From positions 186,001-250,000 of the forward strand of contig NZ_JALJRA010000003.1 in the NCBI RefSeq assembly GCF_022968135.1: DNA of 64,000 nucleotides. Direction: 5' to 3'. The notes beneath the pieces are model-generated. The model was not told the origin of the DNA and searched no databases. It was given only the letters and a program-made list of their open reading frames with translations. The translations under genes and the position numbers were made by a program. How positions within the stretch are numbered: the stretch's first letter is position 1; every line of letters starts with the position of its first letter. Below, in pieces: positions 1 to 8,899 of the stretch. This DNA is from Pseudorhizobium tarimense (lineage in GTDB: Bacteria; Pseudomonadota; Alphaproteobacteria; Rhizobiales; Rhizobiaceae).

Positions 1-111
1 GAAGACGCGTTCGCGCGCAATCTGCCGGCCGATGCCAAGTTCGGCTTCCTGCCGAAGCCCTTCTCGCTGAAGCAGTTGGCAGTCGCCGTGCGGGAGATGT
101 TGGACAACTAG
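1..111 (+). CDS. cckA: C-terminal end of a response-regulator receiver domain, probably hybrid histidine kinase CckA (partial)
   Basis: The window opens inside this gene and only the last 36 residues and the stop codon are present. They contain FGFLPKPFSLKQLA, the lysine-proline-phenylalanine signature (conserved Lys followed by Pro-Phe) at the end of a CheY-like receiver domain, followed by the last amphipathic helix. In alphaproteobacteria the hybrid kinase CckA ends in such a receiver; it acts through ChpT on CtrA and CpdR to control the cell cycle. The CckA identity is inferred from the sequence style of this tail and from the nearby recA and alaS genes. A different hybrid kinase or a stand-alone response regulator remains possible because the kinase core is not visible. 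Confidence 0.55.
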   Translation, partial: EDAFARNLPADAKFGFLPKPFSLKQLAVAVREMLDN

Positions 112-144
112 GACGACGCTGTTCCCGGCGCCGTTTGTCAACCT

Positions 145-1035
145 TCAGCCGCGGCGGGCGACGAGGATGCCGGCCAGCACGATTGCGCCGCCGAGCGCCT
201 GCAGCGGACCGACCGCCTCCGCCAGGATGATCCATGCGAGGATCGCCGCCACCACCGGCTGCAAAAGGAGCGTGAGCGACGAAAAGGCGGCGGGGAGGAA
301 GGCGAGCGCGTAGGTGATCGCCGCCTGCCCGCCCGCATGGCTGATGAAGGCGAGGCCGAAGAGTACCGCCCAACCATAGAGCGTCGGCGGCAGGATGTTG
401 CCTTCGAAGTAGAGCGCAAACGGAAGGATGGCGAGCGCCGCCGAGGCGGAGCTCCAGATCATGATCCGCACGGTATCGAACCGGCTGCGCAGCCGCCCGA
501 TGGCGAGGATGTAGCAGGCGTAGAAGACGGCTGCGAGCACCGCCACCGAATCGCCTGCCAGATGGCCGTCCGCCAGTGCGGCAGGCCCGCCCTTCAGCGT
601 CACGACACCAATGACTGCGAGCGCGAGGCCGAGGAGAAAGATGCGCGTCACGACCGTCCGGAACAGCAGAAACCCGATCAGAGTGACAAAGACAGGTGCC
701 AGATTGGCGAGCAGCGTCGCATTGGCAACCGAGGTCATGTGCAGCGAGAGATGCCAGGCGACCAGATCGATGGCGAGGGCGAGCCCGGGAAGAATGAGAA
801 GCAGGCAATCCTGGAGAGTGAGGCGTTGCCTTTCCACCGGCGCAGGCTTGAGAAGCGCCCACAAGGAAAGAGGAATGAGCGCAAGCGCCAGCCGCCAGAA
901 GCCGGTGGAGACGGGGCCGATCTCGGACAGACGAACGAAGATCGGGGAGGCGCCGATAGCAGTGCCCCCGGCAATGAGCGCCACAAGCGCCGACCTTTGC
1001 TCCGGCACCCGGACAGTGTTGGACAGTGCAGTCAA
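145..1035 (-). CDS. EamA/DMT-family inner membrane transporter
   Basis: This is a 296-residue, very hydrophobic protein with about ten predicted membrane segments arranged as two EamA repeats (roughly residues 15-140 and 155-290), the usual size and layout of the drug/metabolite transporter superfamily. The substrate cannot be read from the sequence. It lies 39 bases downstream of the pseudouridine glycosidase gene on the same strand, so it may be co-transcribed with the pseudouridine pair and could move a nucleoside or a related metabolite; that link is inference only. The start shown is the first methionine before the first membrane helix. No truncation is seen. Confidence 0.85.
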   Translation of the reverse strand: MTALSNTVRVPEQRSALVALIAGGTAIGASPIFVRLSEIGPVSTGFWRLALALIPLSLWALLKPAPVERQRLTLQDCLLLILPGLALAIDLVAWHLSLHMTSVANATLLANLAPVFVTLIGFLLFRTVVTRIFLLGLALAVIGVVTLKGGPAALADGHLAGDSVAVLAAVFYACYILAIGRLRSRFDTVRIMIWSSASAALAILPFALYFEGNILPPTLYGWAVLFGLAFISHAGGQAAITYALAFLPAAFSSLTLLLQPVVAAILAWIILAEAVGPLQALGGAIVLAGILVARRG

Positions 1036-1074
1036 GGTGAGGTCTCCGGAGACAGGGAAGGGTGGTGACCGTGG

Positions 1075-2004
1075 CTAAGCGCGTTCGTCCGCCAGGGCGA
1101 CGGCAATCTCCGCCGCAAGCCGTGCATTGTTTTCGACGAGCGCGATGTTCGTCTTCAGGCTTCGACCGCCGGTCTGCTGGAAGATGTGGTCGAGCAGGAA
1201 GGGCGTAACCGCCTTTGCCGCGATCTTCTGTTCCTCGGCGGCCTTAAGCGCCACCTGGATGAAACCTTCAATCTCGTCGCGCGCGATTTCGTCCTGTTCC
1301 GGAACCGGATTGGCCACCAGGATGCCGCCGCGGATGCCTGCCGCCTGGCGCGCCGCCTCGAACGTCGCAATTTCCGACGCGGTCTCCACCGTCAGCGGGC
1401 TGGGAAAGCCGGAGACGCGCGACCAGAAGGCCGGGAAGTCGGTTGAGCGGTGGGTGACGACCGGCACGCCGCGCGTTTCCAGCACCTCTAGCGTCTTCGG
1501 AATATCGAGGATCGCCTTGGCGCCGGCGCAGACGACGATGACATCCGTCTTCGCCAGTTCCTCGAGGTCTGCGGAGATGTCGAAGCTCTGCTCGGCACCC
1601 CGGTGCACGCCGCCGATGCCGCCGGTTGCAAAGACGCGGATGCCTGCCAGTGCTGCCGCGATCATCGTTGCTGCGACGGTTGTCGCTCCTGTCCGGCCGG
1701 TGGCGAGCGCAAAGGCAAAATCTGCGCGCGACAGCTTCATGACGTCCTTCGCCTGGGTGAGCTTTTCGAGCTGCTCCGCTTCCAGTCCCACATGCAGTGT
1801 GCCATCGATCACCGCGATGGTGGCGGGCACTGCGCAGCCGTTGCGGATGATCGTCTCCACGCTGCGCGCCATCTCGATGTTGCCCGGATAGGGCATGCCA
1901 TGTGTGATGATGGTGGATTCGAGCGCGACGATCGGCGCGCCCTTCGTCCGGGCTGCCTCGACTTCGCGCGAGTAGAGGATGGGGAGGGAAGGGCTGTTCG
2001 TCAT
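1075..2004 (-). CDS. psuG: Pseudouridine-5'-phosphate glycosidase
   Basis: PsuG splits pseudouridine 5'-phosphate into uracil and ribose 5-phosphate, breaking the C-C glycosidic bond through a lysine Schiff base. The 309-residue product has the family's full length and hallmark blocks: ALESTIITHGMPYPGN near residues 25-40, the GGIGGVHRG segment near the middle, and a CAGAKAILD block that should carry the catalytic lysine. It lies 21 bases downstream of a PfkB-type kinase on the same strand, which is the classic psuK-psuG pairing for salvage of pseudouridine from RNA turnover. The enzyme is cytoplasmic. Confidence 0.93.
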   Translation of the reverse strand: MTNSPSLPILYSREVEAARTKGAPIVALESTIITHGMPYPGNIEMARSVETIIRNGCAVPATIAVIDGTLHVGLEAEQLEKLTQAKDVMKLSRADFAFALATGRTGATTVAATMIAAALAGIRVFATGGIGGVHRGAEQSFDISADLEELAKTDVIVVCAGAKAILDIPKTLEVLETRGVPVVTHRSTDFPAFWSRVSGFPSPLTVETASEIATFEAARQAAGIRGGILVANPVPEQDEIARDEIEGFIQVALKAAEEQKIAAKAVTPFLLDHIFQQTGGRSLKTNIALVENNARLAAEIAVALADERA

Positions 2005-2025
2005 GTCTGTCTCCGTTCGCGTCTC

Positions 2026-2970
2026 TCACAACACTTTTTCGGGCGTCCCCACAAGGGCTGCTTCCTGCTCCAGGGCCTCCAGCGAGAGATCCGGAGCGAC
2101 CGCATGCGGCGAGCGCAAGGTGATGCGGGAGGCGGCGATGCCCCGAGTGACGGCGTTTTCCAGGGGGAGGCCGCGCAAAAGGGCGTCGATGGTCCCGGCG
2201 GCCAGAGCATCCCCGGCACCGGTCACATCGGCAACCTCGGCAAGCGGTGGAGGGGTAAGGGTGCAGGTTTCGCCTTGAGAGTATGCGGCCAGTGGGCGCC
2301 CGCCATTGGTGATGACGGCGGCCTCCAGCTTGCGTTCCCGGAAGATGCCAGGCCACTCCTGGACAGCGGCAACGCGCTCGCCGGACAGAGCAGCCGCTTC
2401 GGCGGCATTCATGAACAGCCAGGCGAGGTCGAGCATGGCCCCACGAAAGCGCACGACCTTCGCCGGCGAGATGGCGATGCCGGCGACAGGTACGCCCGCC
2501 TGTTTCGCCTGGACCGCCAACGCCGTCAGCGTCTCGGCCGGCAAATTGGCGTCGCAGACGATCATGTCCGCCGCGGCAATCGCTTCCCGCAAGGTGCGCA
2601 CGCGCAGCCGGCGCGGGCTGAAGAAGCGGTAGAGATCCATGTCCGCCAGAGCGATCACCAGATTGCCGTCGCGCTCCAGGACTGCCGTATAACTGGGGGT
2701 GGCACGGTCGAGAAAGACGAAGGGGCGGTCGACAACGCCGGCAGCCTCGGCGGCCTGCGCAACTGCCCCTGCCGTTGGATCTCCGCCCCGCGGGGAGACC
2801 ATAGTGACATCATGACCGAGCCGGGCGAGATTGCGCGCCACATTGAAGGCGCCGCCGCCAATCTCCTCGATCCAGCTTCCCGGGTTGCTTGCGCCCATGG
2901 CGGTTCCCCCAGAGATGCGGCCGCGCCGGTCAAGATGGGCGCCGCCGAGGACGAGGATCTGCTTTCTCAT
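2026..2970 (-). CDS. psuK: PfkB-family sugar kinase, probable pseudouridine kinase
   Basis: This is a ribokinase/PfkB-family kinase of about 314 residues. It has the N-terminal beta-strand MRKQILVLGGAHLDRRG, the substrate-binding GGGAFNVARNLARLG block and the C-terminal TGAGDALAAG motif, which holds the anion hole and the catalytic Asp. The adjacent psuG makes phosphorylation of pseudouridine to its 5'-phosphate the likely reaction. I chose the ATG at 2970 because the conserved fold begins there; an in-frame ATG 60 bases upstream would add an unconserved tail. No strong Shine-Dalgarno is visible at either. Another nucleoside or ribose-like substrate cannot be excluded without comparison. Confidence 0.8.
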   Translation of the reverse strand: MRKQILVLGGAHLDRRGRISGGTAMGASNPGSWIEEIGGGAFNVARNLARLGHDVTMVSPRGGDPTAGAVAQAAEAAGVVDRPFVFLDRATPSYTAVLERDGNLVIALADMDLYRFFSPRRLRVRTLREAIAAADMIVCDANLPAETLTALAVQAKQAGVPVAGIAISPAKVVRFRGAMLDLAWLFMNAAEAAALSGERVAAVQEWPGIFRERKLEAAVITNGGRPLAAYSQGETCTLTPPPLAEVADVTGAGDALAAGTIDALLRGLPLENAVTRGIAASRITLRSPHAVAPDLSLEALEQEAALVGTPEKVL

Positions 2971-3127
2971 CGCCCAGCACCAGCGACAGACGAAGGGGCT
3001 GTGATTCGAGCCAAAGCTGTGCTCCTCCACTGCCCCTGTAGAGGCCGAAGACCGCGAGTTTTACAAATGGAAACAGAAAGAGAACGAAGGGGGGATTGAT
3101 GAAGATAATCAATCTTGGCGGGACATC

Positions 3128-3156
3128 TTGAATAGCGAGAACAAACCATGTACAGG
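3128..3156 (+). promoter_or_regulatory. Probable LexA (SOS) box and promoter of recA
   Basis: GAACAAACCATGTAC at 3139-3153 fits the alphaproteobacterial SOS box form GAAC-N7-GAAC (read on the other strand GTTC-N7-GTTC) with a single mismatch in the second half. It lies about 60 bases before the recA start. A TTGAAT hexamer at 3128-3133 could be the -35 element, with TACAGG at 3151 as a poor -10, so LexA bound here would block the polymerase. The box form is known from rhizobial recA genes; the promoter hexamers are my reading. Confidence 0.55.
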
Positions 3157-3212
3157 ATCTTTATCGGTCGCTTCGTTGCCTGCGCGGCGTCAATAACCTA
3201 AAGGTGGGTCAG

Positions 3213-4298
3213 ATGGCACAGAATTCTTTGCGGCTTGTAGAGGAAAATACAGTGGATAAGAGCAAAGCGCTGGATGCGGCACTGTCGCAGATTGAACGGT
3301 CCTTCGGCAAGGGATCGATCATGAAGCTCGGCTCGAAGGACAACGTGGTCGAGATCGAAACCGTTTCAACCGGTTCTCTCAGCCTCGACATCGCGCTTGG
3401 CATCGGCGGCCTTCCGAAGGGCCGTATCATCGAGATCTATGGTCCCGAAAGTTCGGGTAAGACAACGCTGGCGCTGCAGACGGTCGCAGAGGCTCAGAAA
3501 AAAGGCGGCATCTGCGCCTTTGTGGACGCCGAGCATGCGCTGGATCCGGTCTATGCGCGCAAACTCGGCGTGGATTTGGAAAACCTGCTGATCTCGCAGC
3601 CTGACACGGGCGAGCAGGCGCTGGAAATTACCGACACCTTGGTCCGTTCCGGCGCAATCGACGTGCTCGTGGTCGACTCGGTCGCCGCGCTCACGCCGCG
3701 GGCCGAGATCGAAGGCGAGATGGGCGACAGCCTGCCGGGCCTCCAGGCACGCCTGATGAGCCAGGCGCTGCGCAAGCTGACCGCGTCGATCTCCAAGTCA
3801 AAGACGATGGTGATCTTCATCAACCAGATCCGCATGAAGATCGGCGTGATGTTCGGTTCACCCGAAACCACGACCGGCGGCAATGCGCTCAAGTTCTACG
3901 CTTCGGTCCGCCTCGACATCCGCCGCATCGGCTCGGTCAAGGAGCGCGAGGAGGTTGTCGGCAACCAGACCCGCGTGAAGGTCGTCAAGAACAAGATGGC
4001 ACCGCCCTTCAAGCAGGTCGAATTCGACATCATGTACGGCGAAGGCGTGTCGAAGACGGGCGAACTGGTGGACCTGGGCGTCAAGGCAGGGATTGTCGAG
4101 AAGTCTGGAGCTTGGTTCTCCTACAACAGTCAGCGCCTCGGCCAGGGTCGTGAGAACGCCAAGACTTTTCTTCGCGAAAACCCAGAACTTGCACGCGAAA
4201 TCGAAATGGCGCTGCGACAGAACGCCGGGCTCATCGCCGACCGCCTGTTGGAAAACGGCGGACCCGATGCGCAGGAAGGCGACGGTGAGGACCTGTAG
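3213..4298 (+). CDS. recA: Recombinase RecA
   Basis: RecA binds single-stranded DNA, drives homologous strand exchange and activates LexA self-cleavage. The 361-residue product contains the Walker A loop GPESSGKTT, the Walker B strand [10 protein letters not shown], the L2 DNA-binding loop region with [19 protein letters not shown], and an acidic C-terminal tail ending EGDGEDL. Length matches rhizobial RecA. I start at the ATG at 3213 ([12 protein letters not shown]); an in-frame GTG nine bases upstream overlaps the likely ribosome binding sequence AAGGTGGG and is less plausible. A putative SOS box lies upstream and a GC-rich hairpin follows the stop. Confidence 0.98.
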   Translation: MAQNSLRLVEENTVDKSKALDAALSQIERSFGKGSIMKLGSKDNVVEIETVSTGSLSLDIALGIGGLPKGRIIEIYGPESSGKTTLALQTVAEAQKKGGICAFVDAEHALDPVYARKLGVDLENLLISQPDTGEQALEITDTLVRSGAIDVLVVDSVAALTPRAEIEGEMGDSLPGLQARLMSQALRKLTASISKSKTMVIFINQIRMKIGVMFGSPETTTGGNALKFYASVRLDIRRIGSVKEREEVVGNQTRVKVVKNKMAPPFKQVEFDIMYGEGVSKTGELVDLGVKAGIVEKSGAWFSYNSQRLGQGRENAKTFLRENPELAREIEMALRQNAGLIADRLLENGGPDAQEGDGEDL

Positions 4299-4323
4299 TC
4301 CTCAACTCGCTATCGTCAGTCTG

Positions 4324-4360
4324 ACCGGCCGCCACCTGCAAAGATGCGCGGCCGGTTCTG
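4324..4360 (+). terminator. Hairpin after recA, possible terminator
   Basis: ACCGGCCGC at 4324-4332 pairs perfectly with GCGGCCGGT at 4348-4356 across a 15-base loop. It is followed by TCTGCGTTT, which is only moderately T-rich. It sits 26 bases after the recA stop and upstream of alaS, so it probably ends or attenuates recA transcripts. Confidence 0.5.
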
Positions 4361-4446
4361 CGTTTAGCTAGACAGTCTCCGGTGCGGGCGATAAAAGCCA
4401 CTGGTTTCAAATGACGGAACCGCATCAGCGGAACAAAGGGCGTAGC

Positions 4447-7107
4447 ATGAGCGGCGTGAATGACATCCGGTCGACCTTCCTCGACTATTTCAAGAAGAAC
4501 GGCCATGAGGTGGTCTCGTCCAGCCCGCTGGTGCCGCGCAACGATCCGACGCTGATGTTCACCAATGCCGGCATGGTGCAGTTCAAGAACGTCTTCACCG
4601 GTCTGGAAAGCCGCCCGTATTCGACCGCCACGACCTCGCAGAAGTGCGTGCGCGCCGGTGGCAAGCACAACGACCTGGACAATGTTGGCTATACCGCGCG
4701 GCACCTGACCTTCTTCGAAATGCTCGGCAACTTCTCCTTCGGTGACTACTTCAAGGAGCAGGCGATCGAGCTTGCCTGGAAGCTGGTCACGGAAGGCTTC
4801 GACCTGCCGAAGCACCGCCTGCTGGTCACGGTTTATTCTGAAGACGAAGAAGCGGCGACGCTGTGGAAGAAGATCGCCGGCTTCTCCGACGAAAGGATTA
4901 TCCGCATCCCGACCTCCGACAACTTCTGGCAGATGGGCGATACCGGCCCCTGCGGCCCTTGCTCGGAAATCTTCATCGACCAGGGCGAGCACGTCTGGGG
5001 AGGCCCTCCCGGTTCGCCCGAAGAGGATGGCGATCGCTTCCTCGAGTTCTGGAACCTTGTCTTTATGCAGTTCGAGCAGACGGCGCCGGGCGAGCGTACG
5101 CCGCTGCCGAGCCCGTCGATCGACACCGGCATGGGGCTGGAGCGCATGGCCTGCATCCTGCAGGGCGTCCAGAGCGTGTTCGACACGGACCTCTTCCGCA
5201 ACCTGATCGAGGCAACGGAAGATGTGGTGGGCGCCAAGGCCGAGGGCGATCAGGCGGCAAGCTTCCGCGTTATTGCCGACCACTTGCGTTCTTCCGCATT
5301 TCTCATCGCCGATGGCGTGCTGCCGTCGAACGAGGGCCGCGGCTATGTCCTTCGCCGCATCATGCGCCGCGCCATGCGCCATATGCAGCTGCTCGGCGCG
5401 CGCGAACCGCTGATGTACAGGCTGCTGCCGACGTTGGTTCAGGAAATGGGCCGTGCCTATCCCGAGCTTGTCCGCGCCGAGGCGCTGACGTCGGAAACGC
5501 TGAAGCTCGAGGAGACGCGCTTCCGCAAGACGCTAGACCGCGGCCTGGCGCTGCTTTCGGACGCGACGCAGGAACTCGCCAAGGGTGACAGCCTGGACGG
5601 CGAAACCGCGTTCAAGCTCTACGACACCTATGGCTTTCCGCTCGACCTGACGCAGGACGCGCTGCGCGCTCGCGGCATCGGGGTCGACATCACCGGCTTC
5701 AACGGCGCCATGCAGCGCCAAAAGGCCGAAGCCCGTGCAAACTGGGCAGGATCGGGCGACAAGGCGACCGAAACGATCTGGTTTGAGCTCAAGGAAAAGC
5801 ACGGCGCAACCGAGTTCCTCGGCTACGACACCGAGACCGCCGAAGGCGTGGTACAGGCTCTGGTGCGCGACGGCGAAAGCGTCGACACGGTGACCGCAGG
5901 CGAAATCGTGCAGGTGGTGGTCAGCCAGACGCCGTTCTACGGCGAATCGGGCGGCCAGATGGGCGACACCGGCGTGATCAGCACCGATCACGCTCGTCTG
6001 GAGGTGACCGACACCCAGAAAAAGGGAGAGGGGCTTCTCGTTCACAGCGCCAAGGTCCTGTCCGGCACCCTCAAGGCTGGTGAGGCTGTGGCCCTTGCGG
6101 TCGACCACGCGCGTCGTTCGCGGCTGCGTTCCAACCATTCCGCCACGCACCTTCTGCACGAGGCACTGCGCGAAGTGCTTGGAACCCATGTGGCGCAGAA
6201 GGGTTCGCTGGTCGCGCCGGAGCGGCTGCGCTTCGACGTTTCGCATCCGAAGCCAATGTCGGCAGACGAACTGCAGAAAGTCGAGGAGATGGCGAACGCC
6301 GTGGTGCTGCAGAACGCTCCAGTGACGACTCGTCTGATGAGCGTCGACGATGCGATTGCCGAGGGGGCCATGGCGCTCTTCGGCGAGAAGTACGGCGATG
6401 AGGTTCGCGTCGTCTCCATGGGCGCGGCAATCACGGACGAGAAGGCCGGCAAGGCGTACTCGATCGAGCTCTGCGGCGGCACGCATGTGAACGCCACAGG
6501 TGACATCGGTCCTATCCGGATCCTCGGCGAAAGCGCGGTTGGTGCTGGCGTTCGCCGTGTCGAGGCCGTCACGGGTGCAGCGGCGCTTGCTTACCTCGCC
6601 GAGCAGGATGAGCGGGTGAAGACGCTTGCATCGGCCTTGAAGGTACAGCCGGGCGATGTCGTCTCGCGCGTCGAAGCCCTGGTGGAGGAGCGCCGGAAGC
6701 TGGAGCGCGAACTGGCTGAAACCAAGCGGCGGCTTGCCATGGGCGGAAGCCAAGGGGGCGGCGCAAGCGAGGTTCGTGAAGTGGCCGGCATCAAATACCT
6801 CGGCAAGGTGCTGGAAGGCATCGACGCCAAGGACCTGAAGGGGCTGGCGGACGAAGGCAAGTTCAGCCTCGGCTCCGGCGTCGTAAGCCTGGTCGGCGTT
6901 TCCGCTGACGGCAAGGCGAGCGCCGTGGTTGCTGTGACGCCGGATCTGACCGAGCGGTTCAGCGCCGTCGAGCTTGTTCGGGTCGCCTCGGCCGCTCTTG
7001 GCGGCAAGGGCGGCGGCGGGCGTCCAGACATGGCGCAAGCCGGCGGCCCGGATGGGTCGAAGGCGAAGGAAGCCGTCGAGGCCGTGGCCGAAGCGCTCGG
7101 AGCCTGA
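4447..7107 (+). CDS. alaS: Alanine--tRNA ligase
   Basis: Class II aminoacyl-tRNA synthetase that charges tRNA-Ala. The 886-residue product shows the full family architecture: catalytic core from residue 1 to about 240 with [20 protein letters not shown] and the [11 protein letters not shown] block, the tRNA-recognition region, the editing domain with [12 protein letters not shown] (HxxxH zinc ligands) and [13 protein letters not shown], a coiled coil near residues 720-760, and the C-terminal C-Ala domain with the [16 protein letters not shown] glycine-rich motif. The start at 4447 (MSGVNDIRS) has AAAGGG seven bases upstream; an upstream ATG at 4411 would only add an unconserved tail. It follows recA, an arrangement seen in many rhizobia. 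Confidence 0.98.
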   Translation: MSGVNDIRSTFLDYFKKNGHEVVSSSPLVPRNDPTLMFTNAGMVQFKNVFTGLESRPYSTATTSQKCVRAGGKHNDLDNVGYTARHLTFFEMLGNFSFGDYFKEQAIELAWKLVTEGFDLPKHRLLVTVYSEDEEAATLWKKIAGFSDERIIRIPTSDNFWQMGDTGPCGPCSEIFIDQGEHVWGGPPGSPEEDGDRFLEFWNLVFMQFEQTAPGERTPLPSPSIDTGMGLERMACILQGVQSVFDTDLFRNLIEATEDVVGAKAEGDQAASFRVIADHLRSSAFLIADGVLPSNEGRGYVLRRIMRRAMRHMQLLGAREPLMYRLLPTLVQEMGRAYPELVRAEALTSETLKLEETRFRKTLDRGLALLSDATQELAKGDSLDGETAFKLYDTYGFPLDLTQDALRARGIGVDITGFNGAMQRQKAEARANWAGSGDKATETIWFELKEKHGATEFLGYDTETAEGVVQALVRDGESVDTVTAGEIVQVVVSQTPFYGESGGQMGDTGVISTDHARLEVTDTQKKGEGLLVHSAKVLSGTLKAGEAVALAVDHARRSRLRSNHSATHLLHEALREVLGTHVAQKGSLVAPERLRFDVSHPKPMSADELQKVEEMANAVVLQNAPVTTRLMSVDDAIAEGAMALFGEKYGDEVRVVSMGAAITDEKAGKAYSIELCGGTHVNATGDIGPIRILGESAVGAGVRRVEAVTGAAALAYLAEQDERVKTLASALKVQPGDVVSRVEALVEERRKLERELAETKRRLAMGGSQGGGASEVREVAGIKYLGKVLEGIDAKDLKGLADEGKFSLGSGVVSLVGVSADGKASAVVAVTPDLTERFSAVELVRVASAALGGKGGGGRPDMAQAGGPDGSKAKEAVEAVAEALGA

Positions 7108-7138
7108 CGGGAGACTCGTCCAGGAGCTTGGAGACGGT

Positions 7139-8011
7139 ATGGGACTGAACGGTCCAGCGATAGTCGACAACGCGATCGACCTGGAAGGCGAGGGGCAGCT
7201 TTCCTCGCTCTTTTCTCATGCGCCACAGTCTGTCGGGTTCAACAAGCTGAGGAAGCGCCTCCTGCGGCAGGTGCGCCAGGCGCTCGACGATTTCCAGATG
7301 CTGAAGGGCCAGAAACGCTGGCTGATCGGCGTCTCCGGCGGCAAGGACTCCTACTCGCTGCTGGCAATCCTGATGGATCTCAAGTGGCGCGGCTTGCTGC
7401 CGGTCGAACTGATCGCCTGCAATCTCGACCAGGGGCAGCCGAATTTCCCCAAGCACGTGCTGCCGGATTACCTGCGCTCGATCGGCGTCGAGCATCGCAT
7501 CGAATATCGCGACACCTATTCGATCGTGAAGGAGAAGGTGCCGGAAGGGGCGACTTACTGCTCGCTTTGCTCCAGGCTTCGCCGGGGCAACCTCTACCGC
7601 ATCGCGCGGGAGGAAGGTTGTAACGCGCTGGTGCTCGGTCACCATCGCGAGGACATCCTCGAAACCTTCTTCATGAACTTCTTCCACGGCGGGCGTCTGG
7701 CGGGCATGCCGGCGAAGCTGCTGAACGACGAGGGCAACCTCTTCGTGCTGCGTCCTCTGGCCTATTGCGCCGAGGACGATCTGTCACGCTTCGCAGCCGC
7801 GATGGAGTTTCCCATCATCCCCTGCGACCTTTGCGGATCCCAGGACGGGCTGCAGCGCAATGCCATGAAGGCGATGCTGGCCGACATCGAGACGCGCATG
7901 CCGGGCCGCAAGGACGCGATGCTGCGTGCGCTCGCCCACGTGAATGCGTCACATCTTCTCGATACAAGGCTTTTCGACTTCGCCGCGCTCGCGGCCGGAC
8001 CCAATCCCTAA
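7139..8011 (+). CDS. ttcA: tRNA 2-thiocytidine biosynthesis protein TtcA
   Basis: TtcA is an ATP- and iron-sulfur-dependent enzyme that thiolates cytidine 32 in certain tRNAs. The 290-residue product has the PP-loop [12 protein letters not shown], a [10 protein letters not shown] segment and a [10 protein letters not shown] segment giving the two CxxC pairs that bind the cluster, plus the [19 protein letters not shown] block. The ATG at 7139 ([10 protein letters not shown]) is preceded by GGAG and lies 31 bases after the alaS stop; reading further upstream would run into alaS. The cluster requirement links it loosely to the suf operon further along. Confidence 0.93.
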   Translation: MGLNGPAIVDNAIDLEGEGQLSSLFSHAPQSVGFNKLRKRLLRQVRQALDDFQMLKGQKRWLIGVSGGKDSYSLLAILMDLKWRGLLPVELIACNLDQGQPNFPKHVLPDYLRSIGVEHRIEYRDTYSIVKEKVPEGATYCSLCSRLRRGNLYRIAREEGCNALVLGHHREDILETFFMNFFHGGRLAGMPAKLLNDEGNLFVLRPLAYCAEDDLSRFAAAMEFPIIPCDLCGSQDGLQRNAMKAMLADIETRMPGRKDAMLRALAHVNASHLLDTRLFDFAALAAGPNP

Positions 8012-8033
8012 TTGACCAATTCAGGTATATCCG

Positions 8034-8858
8034 ATGTCTCTCCAGCTCGACGTATCCAAGATCGCCGATTGCCTGCGCAGCGCGGCCAAAGCCGAAATCC
8101 TTCCGCGTTTCCGTAGGCTCGGCAACGGCGACGTTCGATCGAAGAGCGAGCCGACCGATCTTGTAACGGAAGCCGACGTCGCGGCGGAGCGGTACATCCG
8201 CAACGAACTCAGTACCTTGCTGCCGCAGGCGCTATTCGTCGGCGAGGAGTCGGTTGCCGCCGATCATGCCCTGTTGGGGCGGCTGGCGGACGCCGAACTC
8301 GCCGTGGTCGTGGATCCTGTCGACGGCACCTTCAACTTCGCCTCCGGCATCCCGGCCTTCGGCGTGATGGCCTCGGTGGTTTGGAGAGGCGAGACGGTAG
8401 CGGGTCTCATCTATGACCCGATGGGCGATGACTGGGCGATCGCTGAAAAGGGCGCGGGTGCTTTCCTGCGGCGGCCAGACGGGGAGGCGGTGCGGCTTGG
8501 CGTGGCAGCCCCGGCACCGCTGGAGGCGATGGTCGGGATGGCCTCGGCCGGCTACTTCTTCGGCGAGATGCGGGAGCGCGTCATGTGCAACCTCGCGAAG
8601 GTGAGAATGGTCGCCAATTACCGGTGCGCCGCTCACGAATACCGTACCTTCGCCAGCGGGCACGTGCACTTCATCATGTACAACAAGCTGATGCCTTGGG
8701 ATCATCTTGCGGGTGCGCTTCTGGCACAGGAGGCGGGCGGCTATGTCGCGCGCTTCGATGATGCTCCGTATCTTCCACGCCATGTGGAGGGCGGGTTGCT
8801 GGTTTCCACAGATAAGGAGAGCTGGCAGATGCTGAGGCGGGAAATCCTGAAGATTTGA
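8034..8858 (+). CDS. Inositol monophosphatase family phosphatase
   Basis: Metal-dependent phosphatase of the IMPase/HisN/CysQ superfamily, 274 residues. It has the metal-binding block DPVDGTFNFASG (Asp-Pro-Val-Asp-Gly-Thr), an upstream acidic residue in VGEESV, and the C-terminal WDHLAGALLAQEAGG motif with the second catalytic-site Asp. Substrate within the family (inositol phosphate, histidinol phosphate, PAP or other) cannot be decided from sequence alone. It starts 22 bases after ttcA on the same strand, so it probably belongs to the same transcript, and is followed at once by a strong hairpin. Confidence 0.88.
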   Translation: MSLQLDVSKIADCLRSAAKAEILPRFRRLGNGDVRSKSEPTDLVTEADVAAERYIRNELSTLLPQALFVGEESVAADHALLGRLADAELAVVVDPVDGTFNFASGIPAFGVMASVVWRGETVAGLIYDPMGDDWAIAEKGAGAFLRRPDGEAVRLGVAAPAPLEAMVGMASAGYFFGEMRERVMCNLAKVRMVANYRCAAHEYRTFASGHVHFIMYNKLMPWDHLAGALLAQEAGGYVARFDDAPYLPRHVEGGLLVSTDKESWQMLRREILKI

Positions 8859-8884
8859 AAAAAGGACCCTGTGGGCCCTTTTAC
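8859..8884. terminator. Bidirectional intrinsic terminator
   Basis: AAAGGACCC at 8861-8869 and GGGCCCTTT at 8873-8881 form a stem with one internal mismatch and a three-base loop, flanked by an A-run on the left and a T-run on the right. It lies exactly between the convergent ends of the IMPase-family gene and the MFS gene and can terminate both. Confidence 0.8.
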
Positions 8885-8899
8885 GCCAGTGTTGTATTA

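Noticed and set aside
5533..7170. Long open frame of 545 codons on the minus strand, antisense to alaS
   Set aside because: It lies wholly within a strongly conserved gene, has no family resemblance, and is explained by GC-rich third positions that leave the opposite frame open.
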